DNA of 64,000 nucleotides from Steinernema hermaphroditum (lineage: Eukaryota > Nematoda > Chromadorea > Rhabditida > Steinernematidae): the NCBI GenBank assembly GCA_030435675.1, contig CM059624.1:1388769-1452768 (forward strand). The letters run 5' to 3'. This document shows positions 42,564 through 55,626 of this stretch, one piece after another (the stretch's first letter is position 1; each line of letters begins with the position of its first letter). The notes beneath the pieces are model-generated. The model did not search any database and was not told the origin of the DNA. It saw nothing but the letters and a program-made list of their open reading frames with translations. The position numbers and the translations under genes were made by a program.

Positions 42564-43359
42564 CGTGCGATTATTTCTGGAAATGAATTGTTATCTATTG
42601 GAAAAAATGTACGATGATAAGATACGATCGACGATGTGTAAATCAGACATTTCATGTCTGAGTTTTACCGACTTTATGCAAGTTAGCATCAAAATTATAT
42701 CAATGAATCGGCGGCTTACGCCGTGACATCGGATGTGTAAATAACACATTTCAAGCGTCACATTGTAGTGGTCGCTTCTCGTCTTTCTTCGGCGGGGGCG
42801 CGATAACGGAGCTGAAGACAGCGATCCATTTGTTACGTCTTGCCGTAACAATGTTTGAGGGAGCGTAAAGGCTCAACCAAGTGGGGACCTCAAACTTGGG
42901 TAATTAAACCTTTATATACAGGAAGGCACGAACAATCATGAGCACGGCACGTAATGGAGATGAGCGCGTGCTCAGAGCATCAAGTCAACAGAGTGGTGGC
43001 TAAATGCCAGATAAGACAGAGAGCGGTCGCTAGCCTAGACAGCATACACAACGCGCAGACAAACACGGTGACCAATCGTGGTGAGACACAGACGGTCAAT
43101 TTGAACACAGAGTCGATGCGTGTGGTCAGCACGCAACTGAAGACAGCGATCCATTAGTTTCCGCGGGAACTGGGAAGTGCAAGAGCTGATTCTGATAGAG
43201 AGGCGTAGGTGAAGCACAGCGAACGCAGCGGATTCAACCTTCGGTTCGGCTGGCGGCCCAGAGAGCATCTTCGTACATCGTACAAACTCGCGGCGGGGAA
43301 AACACGTCACTCCTGGACAAGACTTTGTGTTTTATATGTGGCAAGGAATAAGTTAGGAA

Positions 43360-43500
43360 AAGATACGGGATAATGGCGTCGAACCCGCATCGAACTTTTG
43401 CTGTCAGAAAGCGATTTCACTGCGCCATGCGGACACCTGGAGCGCAGTATACACAAGCTTTTGTCAACCGATTGCTGTGTTGACAACCTTATCTTTTCGA
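43360..43500 (-). repeat. tRNA-derived SINE relic with A and B boxes
   Basis: Minus strand: ATGGCGCAGTGAAATCGC (A-box-like) then GATGCGGGTTCGACGCC (B box). It does not fold as a normal tRNA because the acceptor arms do not pair. A decayed relative lies at 33695-33840. Confidence 0.5.
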
Positions 43501-43921
43501 TTACAGTAGTGTGACAGGGTTTACACGAATGCTAGGTCGGTCAGCAGATCTTTTCCCTTGTTATCCCGAAGCTTATGTTCGTTTTGGGAACGCGCTAGGT
43601 AATCAAGCTCCTACTTTACACAATTATACGGTTCGATTGTCGCCCGATCTCAGCGGCTATCCTCTTCTGCTCGAAGCTATTGTTACTTCTTACCTTCTAG
43701 CGTCGTAAATTGTGAGTCAGTCATGCATTATTTACTCGCTGTCGGAACCAAAGTCTTTGTCCAGCAGGTGCCAACGCAGATGATATGCCCCATTTAATTA
43801 TTTTATTTTATCGAAACGTAAACAGGAGCCTTTATTTTGCTTTTCTACTGAAGTGGCTACCTTTTTCCATTCTGCCGTTGACGTCGCGAAGCGTGTGTTT
43901 TTGTTCTGGTAAGCGTTCGGC

Positions 43922-45146
43922 ATGACGCTGTTCAACGGAACCGAAGAAGCTACGTGGGGTAGTGCCCTCCAAGGACGTGATACCGTCACAACACTTGACA
44001 TTGTTGTCGGATTGTCGATGTTCATGGTAATGGCTCGAGCCAGCACGTGTAAATGGTGATATTTGGAACACTTTTCAGCTCAGTGCCACTGGAGTTGTGA
44101 TCGAAATCCTCAACATATACGTCATCAATAAGCTCGACATTTTCCACAATGCTTTTGGTGCACTCTGGGTGAGCCGCACCTTAGGGGAAATGGGATACAA
44201 CTTTGGACATATACTGTATTCTGCGCCGGTAACCATCCTGTAAGTGTTTCCATTTTTGAACATCTATGCAAATCAATACGTAGACAGCCAAAAGGAATCC
44301 ACCCTACGTTCGGTTTCGTAGCTTTCATAGTGGGATACCTGTTCTTAACTGAAAGCTGCGCCATGAACCAGCTGCTCTCCTTGAACCGACTGCTTTCCGC
44401 GTATTCACCTTTTCGATATCACTGTATTTTCAACAGAAGCAACACGAGAAGGGTCATCATTTCTGCGTGGTTTTGCTCGGCACTTTTGATGTCACTATAC
44501 TACAGTAAGCCATTCATCAAATCACAGGTTGACAGACTAAACTTTCAGTCGTTCCATGCAGCCTTCTAGGCTACAGCCCACAATTCTACGAATACGTCTA
44601 CGTACAAGAGCCTCAATGTACTCTTCAATATTCACTGCTGTTCTTCATCCTCACAAAGGCGTGCACAGCCATCTGCTTCGTGACTCTAGCTGTAGACTGC
44701 TTGACAGCCTATAAGATAATCAAGATTAAGAGAACTGACAAAAAGAAGGCCAGGGAGGAAGGGTTTCGAAGAAACGTTCGCTTCTTTGCGCAGGTCTGGG
44801 CGTAATCAGGCTACACTAGCGATAAGGATTCGTTTAGGCGGCCACTCAAAACATTGGCATGATGATAGCTCTGGTCGCGTTGACCATAAGTGACAGCGAA
44901 AAAGGGAAATCTAAGAACGTTGGACTTTTTATTGCGGCCTTCGATACACGAGCATTTGTCAGCATCGTGAATAGGTGAGTCCGAACGTGGAGATATTTGA
45001 TAATGCTGTTTAGTCTCGCACTTATACTCTTCAATCCAGAAGTTCGAAACTTTCTCGGACTTCGTTTTTGCCGCAAAGCGACCTACATGAGCAGAGTGGT
45101 TTCAATAACAGACGCTGTCAATAATGTAGCAACGAGTAGTCTGTAG
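43922..45146 (+). CDS. Srx-family chemoreceptor GPCR
   Basis: Six exons: 43922-44026, 44079-44239, 44284-44504, 44549-44793, 44838-44974, 45014-45146; 333 aa. TM3 is followed by SLNRLLSAYSPFRYHCIFN. TM5 LQYSLLFFILTKACTAICFV is followed by the basic loop KIIKIKRTDKKKAREE, then FRRNVRFFAQAATQNIGMMI (the Glu...Phe...Gln-Ala pattern before TM6 of Srx). TM7 ends LALILFNPEVRNFLG. All splice phases close in frame. No lesion. A putative chemosensory receptor; ligand unknown. Confidence 0.82.
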
Positions 45147-46105
45147 AGTGACACAGCCACCTGCGGTTAGAGTAAGGTCCTTAGCCGGATAACTGGAGTG
45201 TTATATCTTCTTTTTGTGCGTTGCGTTCGATTCAATATACACGGTTGATATATGAACTTTTCAAATTTGCGGTTCATGATGAAGGGGCGCATGAAGCGCA
45301 GCTGTCTTTATTTTCATGCATGATTGTTTACATGTCAGTGTTTTATTTTACGTCAATAAATGGACCAGGGCTCTCCGCATCTCCAGGCCTTCTGGTCACT
45401 GAGTTAGGGGTAACTTCTTAGCATTCTTCGAGCATAAGTAGGGTATTGCATCAAAGATGATTCCTCATTTTCTCCAGCATATTGAAAAGAGATCTCAAAG
45501 TTCGATCCGTAATATTTGATACCCAAAATTTGTAATATCCAAAGATCATTAAATCTTCGATACATCAGCATTGAATAAACGTCACTGTGTGAGTCACACA
45601 ATGATCAAAAAGATCTGGTTCGGCAGTAAAAACTGCCGCTCCTGTTATCTTGCATATTTTGCCGTCATCACTGGGTCGCGGTAACCATTATCAACTCTTC
45701 TGGCCGTACGCGATAATAGCGCTGTTCCCCCATCGACCACTCAATGGATGGGAATGGTTTTTGTAATAGCAGATACAGTAAAACAAAAATCTAATAAGTA
45801 CATGAGAGGCCACCGCCATCCCAAGGGGTGATGGTTGTCAGCTTCAAGGGCGTTGCGTACTCCTCGAATTAAACGATTTAGTGAATTTCATCGACCAATT
45901 TCTGCAGCACAGCTCGTTCATCGGTATTGATCTTCTTACATTCTTAAGCCGTTCATTTTGAATTCCACGTTATCGGAAATTATTTTCAAGTCCTTCGCTC
46001 CTTGCTACCCTAAAGCGGATCGTAAAATATTATCGTCCCTTGCTTGCACGCCGGTGAAAGTGGTTCGAATTCGTCATCTTTTTTTTTATCAGCACGAAAC
46101 ACCTT

Positions 46106-46112
46106 TATAAAA
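46106..46112 (+). promoter_or_regulatory. TATA box of the CUB-like gene
   Basis: TATAAAA lies 50 bases before the ATG at 46162, at a typical distance from a start site near 46135. Confidence 0.5.
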
Positions 46113-46161
46113 AGGCTCCCTATATTTCCATTTTGTACAACGCCTTGGGCTACCCGCAGCG

Positions 46162-48355
46162 ATGATTCGGGCATCCTTTCTGCTTGGTTTGCTCTTCCCT
46201 CTGGCGGCGACTCTCAGCCAAGGCACCTACATCTCACCGGACATGCCGTTCATGCTCTTCGGCAGTGACAACGTTGGAAAGATCCAGTTCAGCGAAGCGC
46301 CGTGTGTCTTCATCGCCGCCGCCTCTGGAGATGGCCTCTCGAAAGTGACGTTCACGCCTGGAAACCTCGAAGGCCCATTTGGCTACAGTGTGAACGCGTC
46401 GATCTTTGCCGATACCGTAACCTTTGTCAATGGCGACTCCAACGTAAAGGCGCAGTTCGGTGCCTTCTGCTTTCCTGACAACACCGGCTACCTGCGCACC
46501 GATTTTGGGAACTACACTGGACTCGATTCCACGTCGCCTCAATGGAGAAGTACTCTTCTCTACTTTATGCCTAAGAAAAGCGTAACCGGTAGGTTGACGG
46601 CTTGCTGAAGATCCTTTGTAAAAGGTCGGATTCAGGACCTTGCAAAGGCAAAGGAACCCACAAACTGGGCGGCAATGTATTCATCCTATTCGACCGTGCT
46701 GTCGCTGTAGACGCTAGTTCCGAATGCCCAGCGGTGGTTCTGGCTCCAAGCAACATTCAGTTTGATCTGGCGTATTCGCAGACTGGATGTGTGGGAATTG
46801 GGTTCTCGGTTTGCATATTCATTGCGTAGTACCGCCACCGATCGTAAAATGACTTTAGAGGCAAAGTAATTCCATCGACATCGATATTTCTACCGTACAG
46901 AACGGAGCTAGTCCATTGAAAGATGCGACGTTTTTGACGTGGAAGTAAGCACGCTTTCTTTTTAGCTGTGAAGCCACTTAAACACTTTTAAGGGCGAATG
47001 ATAAGTCTTCAAGCAATGTTCAAACATTCCTTCGGAATGCCGTTCTTCTGCGCACGAACTCCTCATCTTGGATTTCCAACATCGCCAAACTAAGTTATGG
47101 TAGGGCATCAAAGATTGTGTTGTATTCCGACACCCGATATTCGGAGAAAAATCTGAATGAATCCAAAATCTCGAGGTACCTGGGAGTCAAAGGAAGCCGA
47201 CAAACAGAGATCAAGATCTCGGCTGCCTGTTTAAGCCCTCTTGGCATCATTGCAGTAACGACCTATAGGCTATAGGCCTTTCTGAACTTTTACGTAGTGC
47301 CTGAACTGGTATGACGCTTGGTACATCTGCATTGACTTCTTCAGTTTGATATCTGACATATTGAGATCTCTATTTTCAGAAAATACCTACAACGACGATG
47401 CAAACACATGTAAACTGAGCAGAAGCCTTGACGACTTTGCTACCAGCGCGAGTGGACGAATTGACACCGACCCTTACGGATCCGAACAAATGATATACAC
47501 ACTTAACATGCCATTCGCCTCGGATCACGCCATTACCAACTTCGACTTCTCGGACAACTCATTCGACTGCTTCACAATGGATTTGACAATCACCACAACG
47601 GACGCGCCGGGGTAGGATTCATTTATGAGCACTCATACAAAAAAAAAGTTAATTGTAGTGTCAACTTCCAGTCCACTATTACTGACCGTGAACAGCTGCA
47701 GATCATAAATCTGGATGCGATCACGTTCAGCTATAAGCAGCAGACGATGAGTACAGACAGCTGCGCCAACTTCCAGCTCGTTATCAACTTTGAAATGAAG
47801 CCGCTCGTCACCTGCTCTAATAGCACTGCCTCCCCGAATCAGGTGACTACTATGACTATCTCTATTGTGGAATCAACTACTGCAGCTTCGTCATCACTAA
47901 GTTCGTCTTTTGCCGCGTCCACCACAACTTCTTTGATGTCCTTTACTACAACAAGCACTCCTTTCTCTACAGGTGAGATTGAGAAAAATATACGAAAATA
48001 TATCGAGCTTTTTTAGGTCTGTCCACCGCAGTCTCAACCGCACTAAATTCCGTCACGTCAGCGTCGAGCACCTCTTACTCAACCACCATATCTATATCCA
48101 CCTCAACTCCTCCCACTACTTCATTGATATCTTCTAGAACTGCAAATACTCCGTTTTCTATAGGTACGTATGACTAAAGATATGGACAATCTAGGGATGC
48201 TTTCAGACAAAACCTTTGAAACATCGACCCCGCTAAGCACCATCACTTCCGAGCTCAGGACCACGTTACTGACCACCACTCCTCTGACAAGATCGTCACC
48301 TTCTTTCGTCCGTGGTCTCCTACTGTTTGTTCCTTTGCTCCTTAGGTTGCTGTAG
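46162..48355 (+). CDS. secreted CUB-like, Ser/Thr-rich, probably GPI-anchored protein
   Basis: Eight exons: 46162-46588, 46636-46808, 46859-46944, 46993-47099, 47380-47611, 47659-47972, 48017-48163, 48207-48355; 544 aa. Signal peptide MIRASFLLGLLFPLAATLSQ. Cysteine-bearing beta-rich region (APCVFIAAASGDGLSKVTF, GAFCFPDNTGYL, ECPAVVLAPSNIQFDLAYSQ) of the nematode CUB-like type. Then a second globular part, a Ser/Thr mucin-like stalk spread over exons 6-8, and a hydrophobic C-terminus (LLLFVPLLLRLL) fitting a GPI signal. CUB-like proteins in nematodes are often pathogen-responsive; the role here is inferred. The exon 4 to 5 join (296-nt intron) is the least certain. AATAAAAG follows the stop. 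Confidence 0.72.
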
Positions 48356-51300
48356 AGAACGCATTAATAAAAGGTGCTTAATGGACTGTGTTGGAAGGGG
48401 TCTGTAGCCGGACTCTTTTAAGAGGCTATTTCGCCGGCGGTTTCGCGGAATCGTCAATGTGAAGGAACAAACGAGGATCTCCTAAATGCAAAAAGGCGGC
48501 AACATGGGATTCCAAATCGGAATCCAATTGAAATGAGTAATATATGTAGAACTTTGCCGGTCTTCATAAATACAGTAATCTACGCACTCCGATGAGCATA
48601 CTCATTCATTGCGATCTGCGGGTTCGGATTCGGGCTTCTCGAAACCCCTAAAGTTTTGATGTTGAAAAATATTACTTTATTATGAACTCGTTTGTGGCGA
48701 CCATCTGGAAGAAGTTGCTCGTACATCTATATTCGGTAACCAAAGATCTTCCTTCTAATCTTTAAATGGCACTCTGATGGCGATGCAAATGGCGGAAAAA
48801 TGAGCCTTGCGTGGCCTAATTTCGTCGATTTCTAGTCAAAATTCTCGAGTCCCGACCTAGATCTCAGTGGAAAATCTCGAAATTTTGAGTCTCGAAACCC
48901 ATCACCGATACGATGAACGCACGTTCTATGTGAACTAAGATAGCTGAATACTCAAGCGTTTCGGATTCCGGTTTCGATCAAAGTACCCTAACGTGCGCAC
49001 CTGATTTTGTAACGTTTTTTTTTATTTTGTTCTTTTGCGCCCACAGTGCTGAACATAAAAGCTGTAGCCATGTTCTTATCGCTGCGATGTGGAACTGGTT
49101 GAAATGGAGCGGACTTTGATCGTATAATCCAAGTGTTTACGACCGCCACTACATACACGGTATCAACACGCAAATGTCTTCACTATAAGCATCGAACTAC
49201 AGGTCTTGTGATATGTATATTTCCATTAACAGCTTTTTTGGATGTGAGAGCCTTGAGAAAACACAAGCATTATGATCTTCGGTCGAGAAATCGTGATTAA
49301 CCAGTATTACGACCCAACTAAAGCCGCCGGTGCGAAGGTCACCTCATTTCCGCATTTTTCTTACCCATCGGACGTACTTTGAACTGTCGCACTAATCCAA
49401 CTCGCCCAATGTTGATTTGTTTTGCGTCACCCGATCGAACGTGTCCCCTGCAAACGCATCCACTCATCCGCGCTGCTCCCTGCGCGCACACCTATGATGA
49501 ATCGTTCGATTATCGTTTTGTCAAAGCGCCGAAGCGTCATTCAGAGCGGCCGCCGCGGTCGGTCCTCCACGTCAGCGCGCTTTTGTACGACAGCCACGGC
49601 GAGGTGGCTGAGCAAACACGGGCAACTCGGCGTTTTTGCGCCACGAAGCGGGCGATAACGTGCCGGCTTCTCGCCCACCGTAGCTCTCCTCCCTTGCTTC
49701 TTTGATAAGAAAATGGGTGTGGTAGTTCCGGCTGGCCATATAACGGCGCCGTCAGAAACGGTTAGCGTTGGCAGTCGACGGCCTTGACCGGGTCGCGCAA
49801 TTTGTTTTCTTCCGACTGCGCCGAAAGGAAGAAACGTTTCGCGCAAGTGATGGATTGATCGTCCGACGCAATTTAATTAATTTGGTGGAGGTTTTAATTT
49901 GCTGGAACGGTAGGAAGCAATGGAGGTAGTCTATATAAGGTAGTCATTATGGTGGGTAGGTCAGTTTATAGGTGTTTAGTGAGGGCTTTTGTAGCGGTTT
50001 TTCTAGAATAGTCAATGAATAGGATTCTCGGTGTGGTCGTTTTAGATGTAGCCAAAGAGAGAGAACACCACCTCCCTGAAAGCATCAGTAGATTGCTTTC
50101 AAAGATACCCTAGTTCTTTCGTAACTGTTTTACCTCAGGGCCTTCATCTACGTGTTGTTTGAATGCCATTTTTTGGATTATTTAGAGCTAGCCATTTCGT
50201 AGTCTGTAATCAACATATTCCACTTTCATTCTAACGTAAAGGCACCAAAGAACACGTTACCATGCCTGTTCAGAAAACCTGCGGATGTTTAGGGATGTAA
50301 TGCTTTGATGGCACATTTCAGCTACAGTATGCTAGGTTATGAAACTCGATTTTTAGGAAACAGGTATGACTGTTGTTCTATGAATGGGCCGGATTCATTT
50401 CTGCGGTCTTACGATCAGTTCTCTAGCCCTCTAAGCAATGCGTTTCATTAGAGTCTTAGATATCCCATAGCTCCCGAAAAATATGGGCCTGATTCTTTGA
50501 GGTGAAACATTTTTAGGAGGATTGCTAAATACTCTCTCCTTCGAGCGTTCTAGGTTAACTTAGATCGTCAATACCGTTTCCACTGAGAAGAACTTCGCGT
50601 TAGTTGCTAAACGTATTGGTGACAGATCCCCAGAGGAAATAATGGTAAAATGAAACCATTCCTTCTATACCGTAATCTGTTTTACGAACCAGCGAAACCG
50701 GTTCTACCACAACTACAACCAGGTCGTAAACACTACACTTTATCTTTCGTTCGGGCTCATTATTCTCCTCTTATGATAAGGGCACACCATCGCCCTATAG
50801 CTTTACCATCACCTGATCAAATAATCGCCATCACTCTTCCCAAACGTCCTTTTGTCCTCTGACACTGTTTGTGCACACCACAGAGATGAGCAATTTGATC
50901 CAATTGGCGTTTCGTACATAAACAGTTCACATCCATCTCGATGCACCTTGTGAGGATTTGTTTACCGTGGACGCGCGTCCTCGACCGGCGCTGACTATCG
51001 CCGCGCCAATCGGCGACGACGACGGCACGCCGCCGTCCTAAGCCCGGGGACGCGTTTGACACGTTGGAGGTCACTTGCGGAGGCGTTCGCCAAGGTCGCT
51101 CCACCTTGCCCAATCACAAGTAGCTCCGCTCATTTGTCGTCGGATTGTGGACGAGATTTATTGGGGCGAGATGCGGACGGATGGCGCGTTTGTGTATCGA
51201 TTTTTGTAGGGTATGTGAATGTGGAACGTGTTTCGTGATGTTGACAGGACCGTGTGAATCACCGTTTTTCCTTGTTTTCAATTAGACGCTCCGATGGAGC

Positions 51301-51540
51301 GGTGGGAGACATGTCTCTGCCGCTAGCGGAACGTCCTTTTTCGCCCTATTTCGCCACTCCAGATTAACATTTTTGTATATTCGCACAGCCCCTGATCTAC
51401 CGTACCCTCACATAAACCTCTCATTCCCAAAACAGGTCTATCATTGCCCATTTCTAATCGGATCATCCTTATATATTTCCCTCCTGTCGCGGCATATTCG
51501 CGTTTTCGCGTTCCTCTCGATCCTTCCTACCGTACACCTC
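48356..51540. other. unassigned; GC-rich patches
   Basis: About 3.2 kb with no gene I can assemble. GC-rich patches near 49430-49850 and 50990-51130 produce open frames on both strands without motifs. Possibly 5' exons or a promoter of the gene ending at ~52560, but not demonstrable. Confidence 0.35.
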
Positions 51541-51550
51541 TGACTTTTCA

Positions 51551-52560
51551 GGATGTAATCTTGAAGCTCTCAGGCAGTCTTTGGACGGACATCAACGCCA
51601 CCTTGCTATGATTCTTCATTTGTAAGTGTTATTAAGTGGATTGGTTCTGATCCCCTTTTTCAGTTTTTCCCTCCACTTGCGGTTCAATTAACCTACATCG
51701 TCGACGTCGCTGTAACTCGCTGCTCCCGACCCCCTATTTAACCACCCGGTTGACTCCAATCTCAACGCTGACCAGCTTACTTACTCTTTCACCTCCACTT
51801 CGTCAAAAAGAAAGTGCGTCGGGATTGCGTCTAGCCTCTACCGTACCCCTCCCCGCTTCAACGCTCTTCAAGTCGCGATGGTTTGCACAAAAAAAGCACA
51901 AAACTGTGATAGGATGTACATAGTGTCTTTTTCTTTGAATTGCTGTTTTACTCTGACGACCGTATGAGAGATATCGTGTTCTTTTTTCTTTCCTTTTTTT
52001 ATTCACTCGACAGCCCGTGGCTCAAGTGTCAAGGTGTACAAAGCTCATTTTCTTCCGCGTTCCATTCCCACCATACCCACCACCATCACCACACTTTGTT
52101 CTGATTTCTCATGTTGTAGCTGATTATGTGTGACCCCATGGAGAACTTCAACCCGACCCGCCTTCCATTTTACCTTTTGTGATGGTGTTTTTGTTTGTTT
52201 TCGACTGTGGCAGCCGAAGTGTGCCTTACTTCACTTATACCTTTATCTAAAATGCCCAAAAAATCGAAAAACTAAAAAAATGTGGAAATCTCTATCTTCT
52301 ATGTGACCATGAGCTTCTTCTTCTTTTGTTCAGTCTTCGCCGCATACCACAAGTGTACAGTTCTTTGCGTGATTCCAATTTGTTTTCGTCGCAGTTTGGC
52401 CCCTGCGTTCCCCCTCCATTCCGTGTTCTACCCGTAATAATTTCTCACCCGCGATTGTGTTGCCTAACGGACCCATGTGATAGCTTGAAAGATGTTTATT
52501 GATGAATTGCCTTCTATTTAATGTAGAGTTTATGTAATAACGTAGTTAATAAAATAAAAA
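51551..52560 (+). other. possible last exons and 3' UTR of a plus-strand gene
   Basis: A CTTTTCAG acceptor leads into a coding-like stretch (GCNLEALRQSLDGHQRHLAM, then ILHL) with a GTAAGTG donor at ~51621. A 43-nt intron ends TTTTTCAG, and the joined frame stops shortly after. About 800 bases of pyrimidine-rich DNA end in AATAAAATAAAA (52549). This reads like a terminal exon and long 3' UTR, but upstream exons were not identified. Confidence 0.35.
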
Positions 52561-54027
52561 AAGCAGAAATGTGTTATGATGCGGGGGACAGAATATGAAC
52601 ACCACGATGGAGGGAATGCCATATGGGTTATTCAGATCAATCATAAAACATGTTTCACACCGTTTTTGTGTTCGGTTACTACTTTGTGAAAGGTCTCCAT
52701 TGTGAGAAGACAGAATGCACATATCTAACCCGTCAGTCTTCTCATAGAAGTGATCTACATGCAGGAAGGAATCCGCTAGTAGGTTCGGTGATCGGACGCT
52801 CGAAGGAACTACTGATTTGCATAGTTGTTTTATGGAAAACACACAAAGATACAAGTTTTACCTGCGGGCGGATTCGAATCGGAGAATATCGGCATTACGA
52901 CTACAGCATACATTCCTCAATAAATCCGTTTCAATCCTTCCCTTTGATCTCGACCTTCACCCCTGTGATTTGTACTCGAGTTAAAATAAGTCGAAGAATC
53001 GATGCAACCCTGCGGTCTACCCGGCCAGCCCAACCAAAGGTGGCTCCCGATGACTGTTCTAAAAACATCGTATTCTGTAATTCTTGCTAGACTTTTGAAA
53101 AATCTTGTGTAACATGTGGATCAGCGCTGCAAACAATACCTCAGATTGGTTGACTCGCGTGCATCCCCTGTCTTTGAGCCTCTGAATTGTACTTACACGC
53201 AAGTAAAAGCCTTTTGAACAGAAGCTACGCAATCAGATTTAGCAAAAACGGTTGATGTTTCAGTTTAAATGCCATATAAAGTGAGTTAGGAACTTGCTTA
53301 GCCTTCTGTGTTCACAGATAAATAGCGCTTTGGGACGGTGGACCGATTTCCATTTCACCTATTCTGACGCATGATTTCTGCACTTCTATAGTGAATAATG
53401 AAGTGATATACTATTTTTTTGGTGTGTAGTGAGTTCTGACAAGCAGAACAGGTGCGCAGCACACACTCATAAACAGCGTTTATAATGGGTACTTTTTTCT
53501 ACGTATTTTTGCATGGTTAATGGCTGTATCTCCTATCTTAGCCCATTTTTCGTAGGGAATCTTAGGGCGGTCAGACTTCACTGAAAACGGTTCTATTGGG
53601 TAGGTTCATTGCAAATGGTCGGTCACTTTTTTTGGGAATCGCACTTAGCCATTTCGAGGTGCCAAAAAATGACCATAAAAATAGAATAAGCCTCCAAAAC
53701 CAGGAGGAATGCAATATACAAGCTGCCAATCATAGTGTGGGGTGAGAGTTCACTGTACTCAACAACGCGCCCATCGGTTATGCCCTGGGAGCAAACATTA
53801 CGAAATTATAACATATTTATATCATCGCCCATTTTCAATGCATCAACCCAATATGAGCGCCATCACCTGGCCAATGGACAGTTGAATAATTCAAAACAAC
53901 TAAGTTCGTCTGCGTGCGCATTCCAACACCGACACCATAATCTAAAAGAGTTCGAAGGAGAAGCCTGCTTTTTTCTTCGGCTGTTTACTTAATTGCGTTT
54001 CAGAATCATTTGTCAACTCTTTCTGTT

Positions 54028-55080
54028 ATGGAACTCTTCAACATCGTCGTTGGTCTTTCCTATTGTTTCAGTTCGATGGCGCTAATCGTCCTCAATGGAC
54101 TGCTTCTAATGGTAATTTCTAACGGTCAAGATGTTGTGTAATTTCGTGGATATAGGTCATGAACAAATACAAAGACTATTCAACGATGACATATTTCATA
54201 ATCAAGAACATTTGTGTAGTGGGTATCGCACAGTTGATTTCGTTCTTTGTAGGAGGAATCATGACTATCGCCAATAGTACTTTTCATTTTTGGCTTGACA
54301 AGGTAGGTCCACGAGATAACACTTCTCCGAAGGGTCTCGGTTCGCTATTCATCACCACCTTTTAGAGCTTGGGCGCTCTTGTCCAGTCAGGATGGTTCCT
54401 CTACCTTGGCCTCTCTCTGACCTTGGCCATTGATCGTTTGCTCCTTTTCATCCCTCCTAAGTCACCTCGCCTCAAAAAATTCATTACTTCCTCTTTTCTT
54501 CTTCTATCATGGACAATCTGGATAATCACCGGCTTTATGCTACTAATGCCTGATTTTTCCTACACATACTTGGGCCCTAATGGACTGTACTTGTGGGTTT
54601 ACAGCGATGATGATGGATCAAGCCGAATGCAATCCGCGGAGTCCTACTTTGATCTGATCATGTTTGGACTGGTATTTCTGGTGTACATCGTTGTGTTTGG
54701 CCATCTGGTGAAGGTGACTCTCGTGACCGTTTCTGTGAGAATTAAATCAACATTTCCAGCTACGAAAATCGACTTCTGTTAGCAGTATATCCTTTCGGTT
54801 AGAAGTACGTATTTTTATCATCGCTGTGATCTCGTTCACCTACGAGTCCGTTTTCATCATTTGTAACTTCTGGATGCCAGACTGCCTCTCTAAACAATTC
54901 TACATAAACATCATCATTAATCTTTCATGGATCGTCGACTCAGGATTGCTCGCGATAGTGACTCTTGTGGTTAATAAGAATCTAAGGGACAGAGTTAAGA
55001 GGCTGAGTGTTAAGCGAAGTTTTGTCAATGTGTCTACTGTTCAGATTGTTAACCATTGGGCCAGAGATACTGCATCATAA
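54028..55080 (+). CDS. seven-TM chemoreceptor, cluster member 1 of 4
   Basis: Four exons: 54028-54111, 54156-54302, 54366-54713, 54760-55080; 299 aa. A GCGTTTCAG acceptor lies 25 bases before the ATG. Motifs: ALIVLNGLLLM at the end of exon 1; NICVVGIAQLISFFVGGIMT; FHFWLDK at the exon 2 end; GALVQSGWFLYLGLSLTLAI then DRLLLF; LVKLRKST at the exon 3/4 junction; LVVNKNLRDRVKRL after TM7. Exons 1-2 have the same length pattern (84/87 and 147 nt) in the paralogs at 56352, 58470 and 63022. Layout is near the Srt/Srx group; family not assigned. Intact. Confidence 0.77.
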
Positions 55081-55626
55081 ATTTACCACAATATGCATGT
55101 TATGTGTGTTACGTGAAATTGGAGAAGTATATTATATACATATATTTCGACGGGAACGTGGCCCATTCACGCGTGGACAGCTTGATGCCACATTTCCTTG
55201 AAATGGTCTTGCTGGTGGTGTTGGTTAACGATCCAATCCCTTAAAAACGGGAGAGAGGCCCATGTTAAGGAAGGCCGCCGAAATTCCAGGGGCGGTGGAG
55301 ATGTCGAAGGCAGAATAATATGATCTGCTGGCAGTTTATCATGGAGTGCAGATTCCAGCTGGAGTTCGAAATGTGTCACCCGACGACCTGAAAATTCATA
55401 AATGCATCTAAATCAATCTAAGCTGTCCTAAGCCAAGGTTAGGGGTGAGGTATTTTGTTTTCCCCACGGCAAGTTGTCCTAGATCGGGGAGATGTTTGCC
55501 GATGAAACTTTGATGCCGTTTAAAATTGTTTGAGGGACCTGTCGGGAATGAGTTGACGCGGGGTTGAGCTGACCCCCAGTCTTCGTGGCGGGATCCGTCA
55601 AGTCGGGGAATGAAGTCAATGGAGCC

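Noticed and set aside
43380..43450. Possible tRNA gene (A and B box motifs)
   Set aside because: Acceptor and anticodon arms do not pair; classed as a tRNA-derived SINE relic.
49379..49846. ORFs of ~100 codons on both strands
   Set aside because: GC-rich composition opens several frames at once; no signal peptide, domain or conserved splice site.
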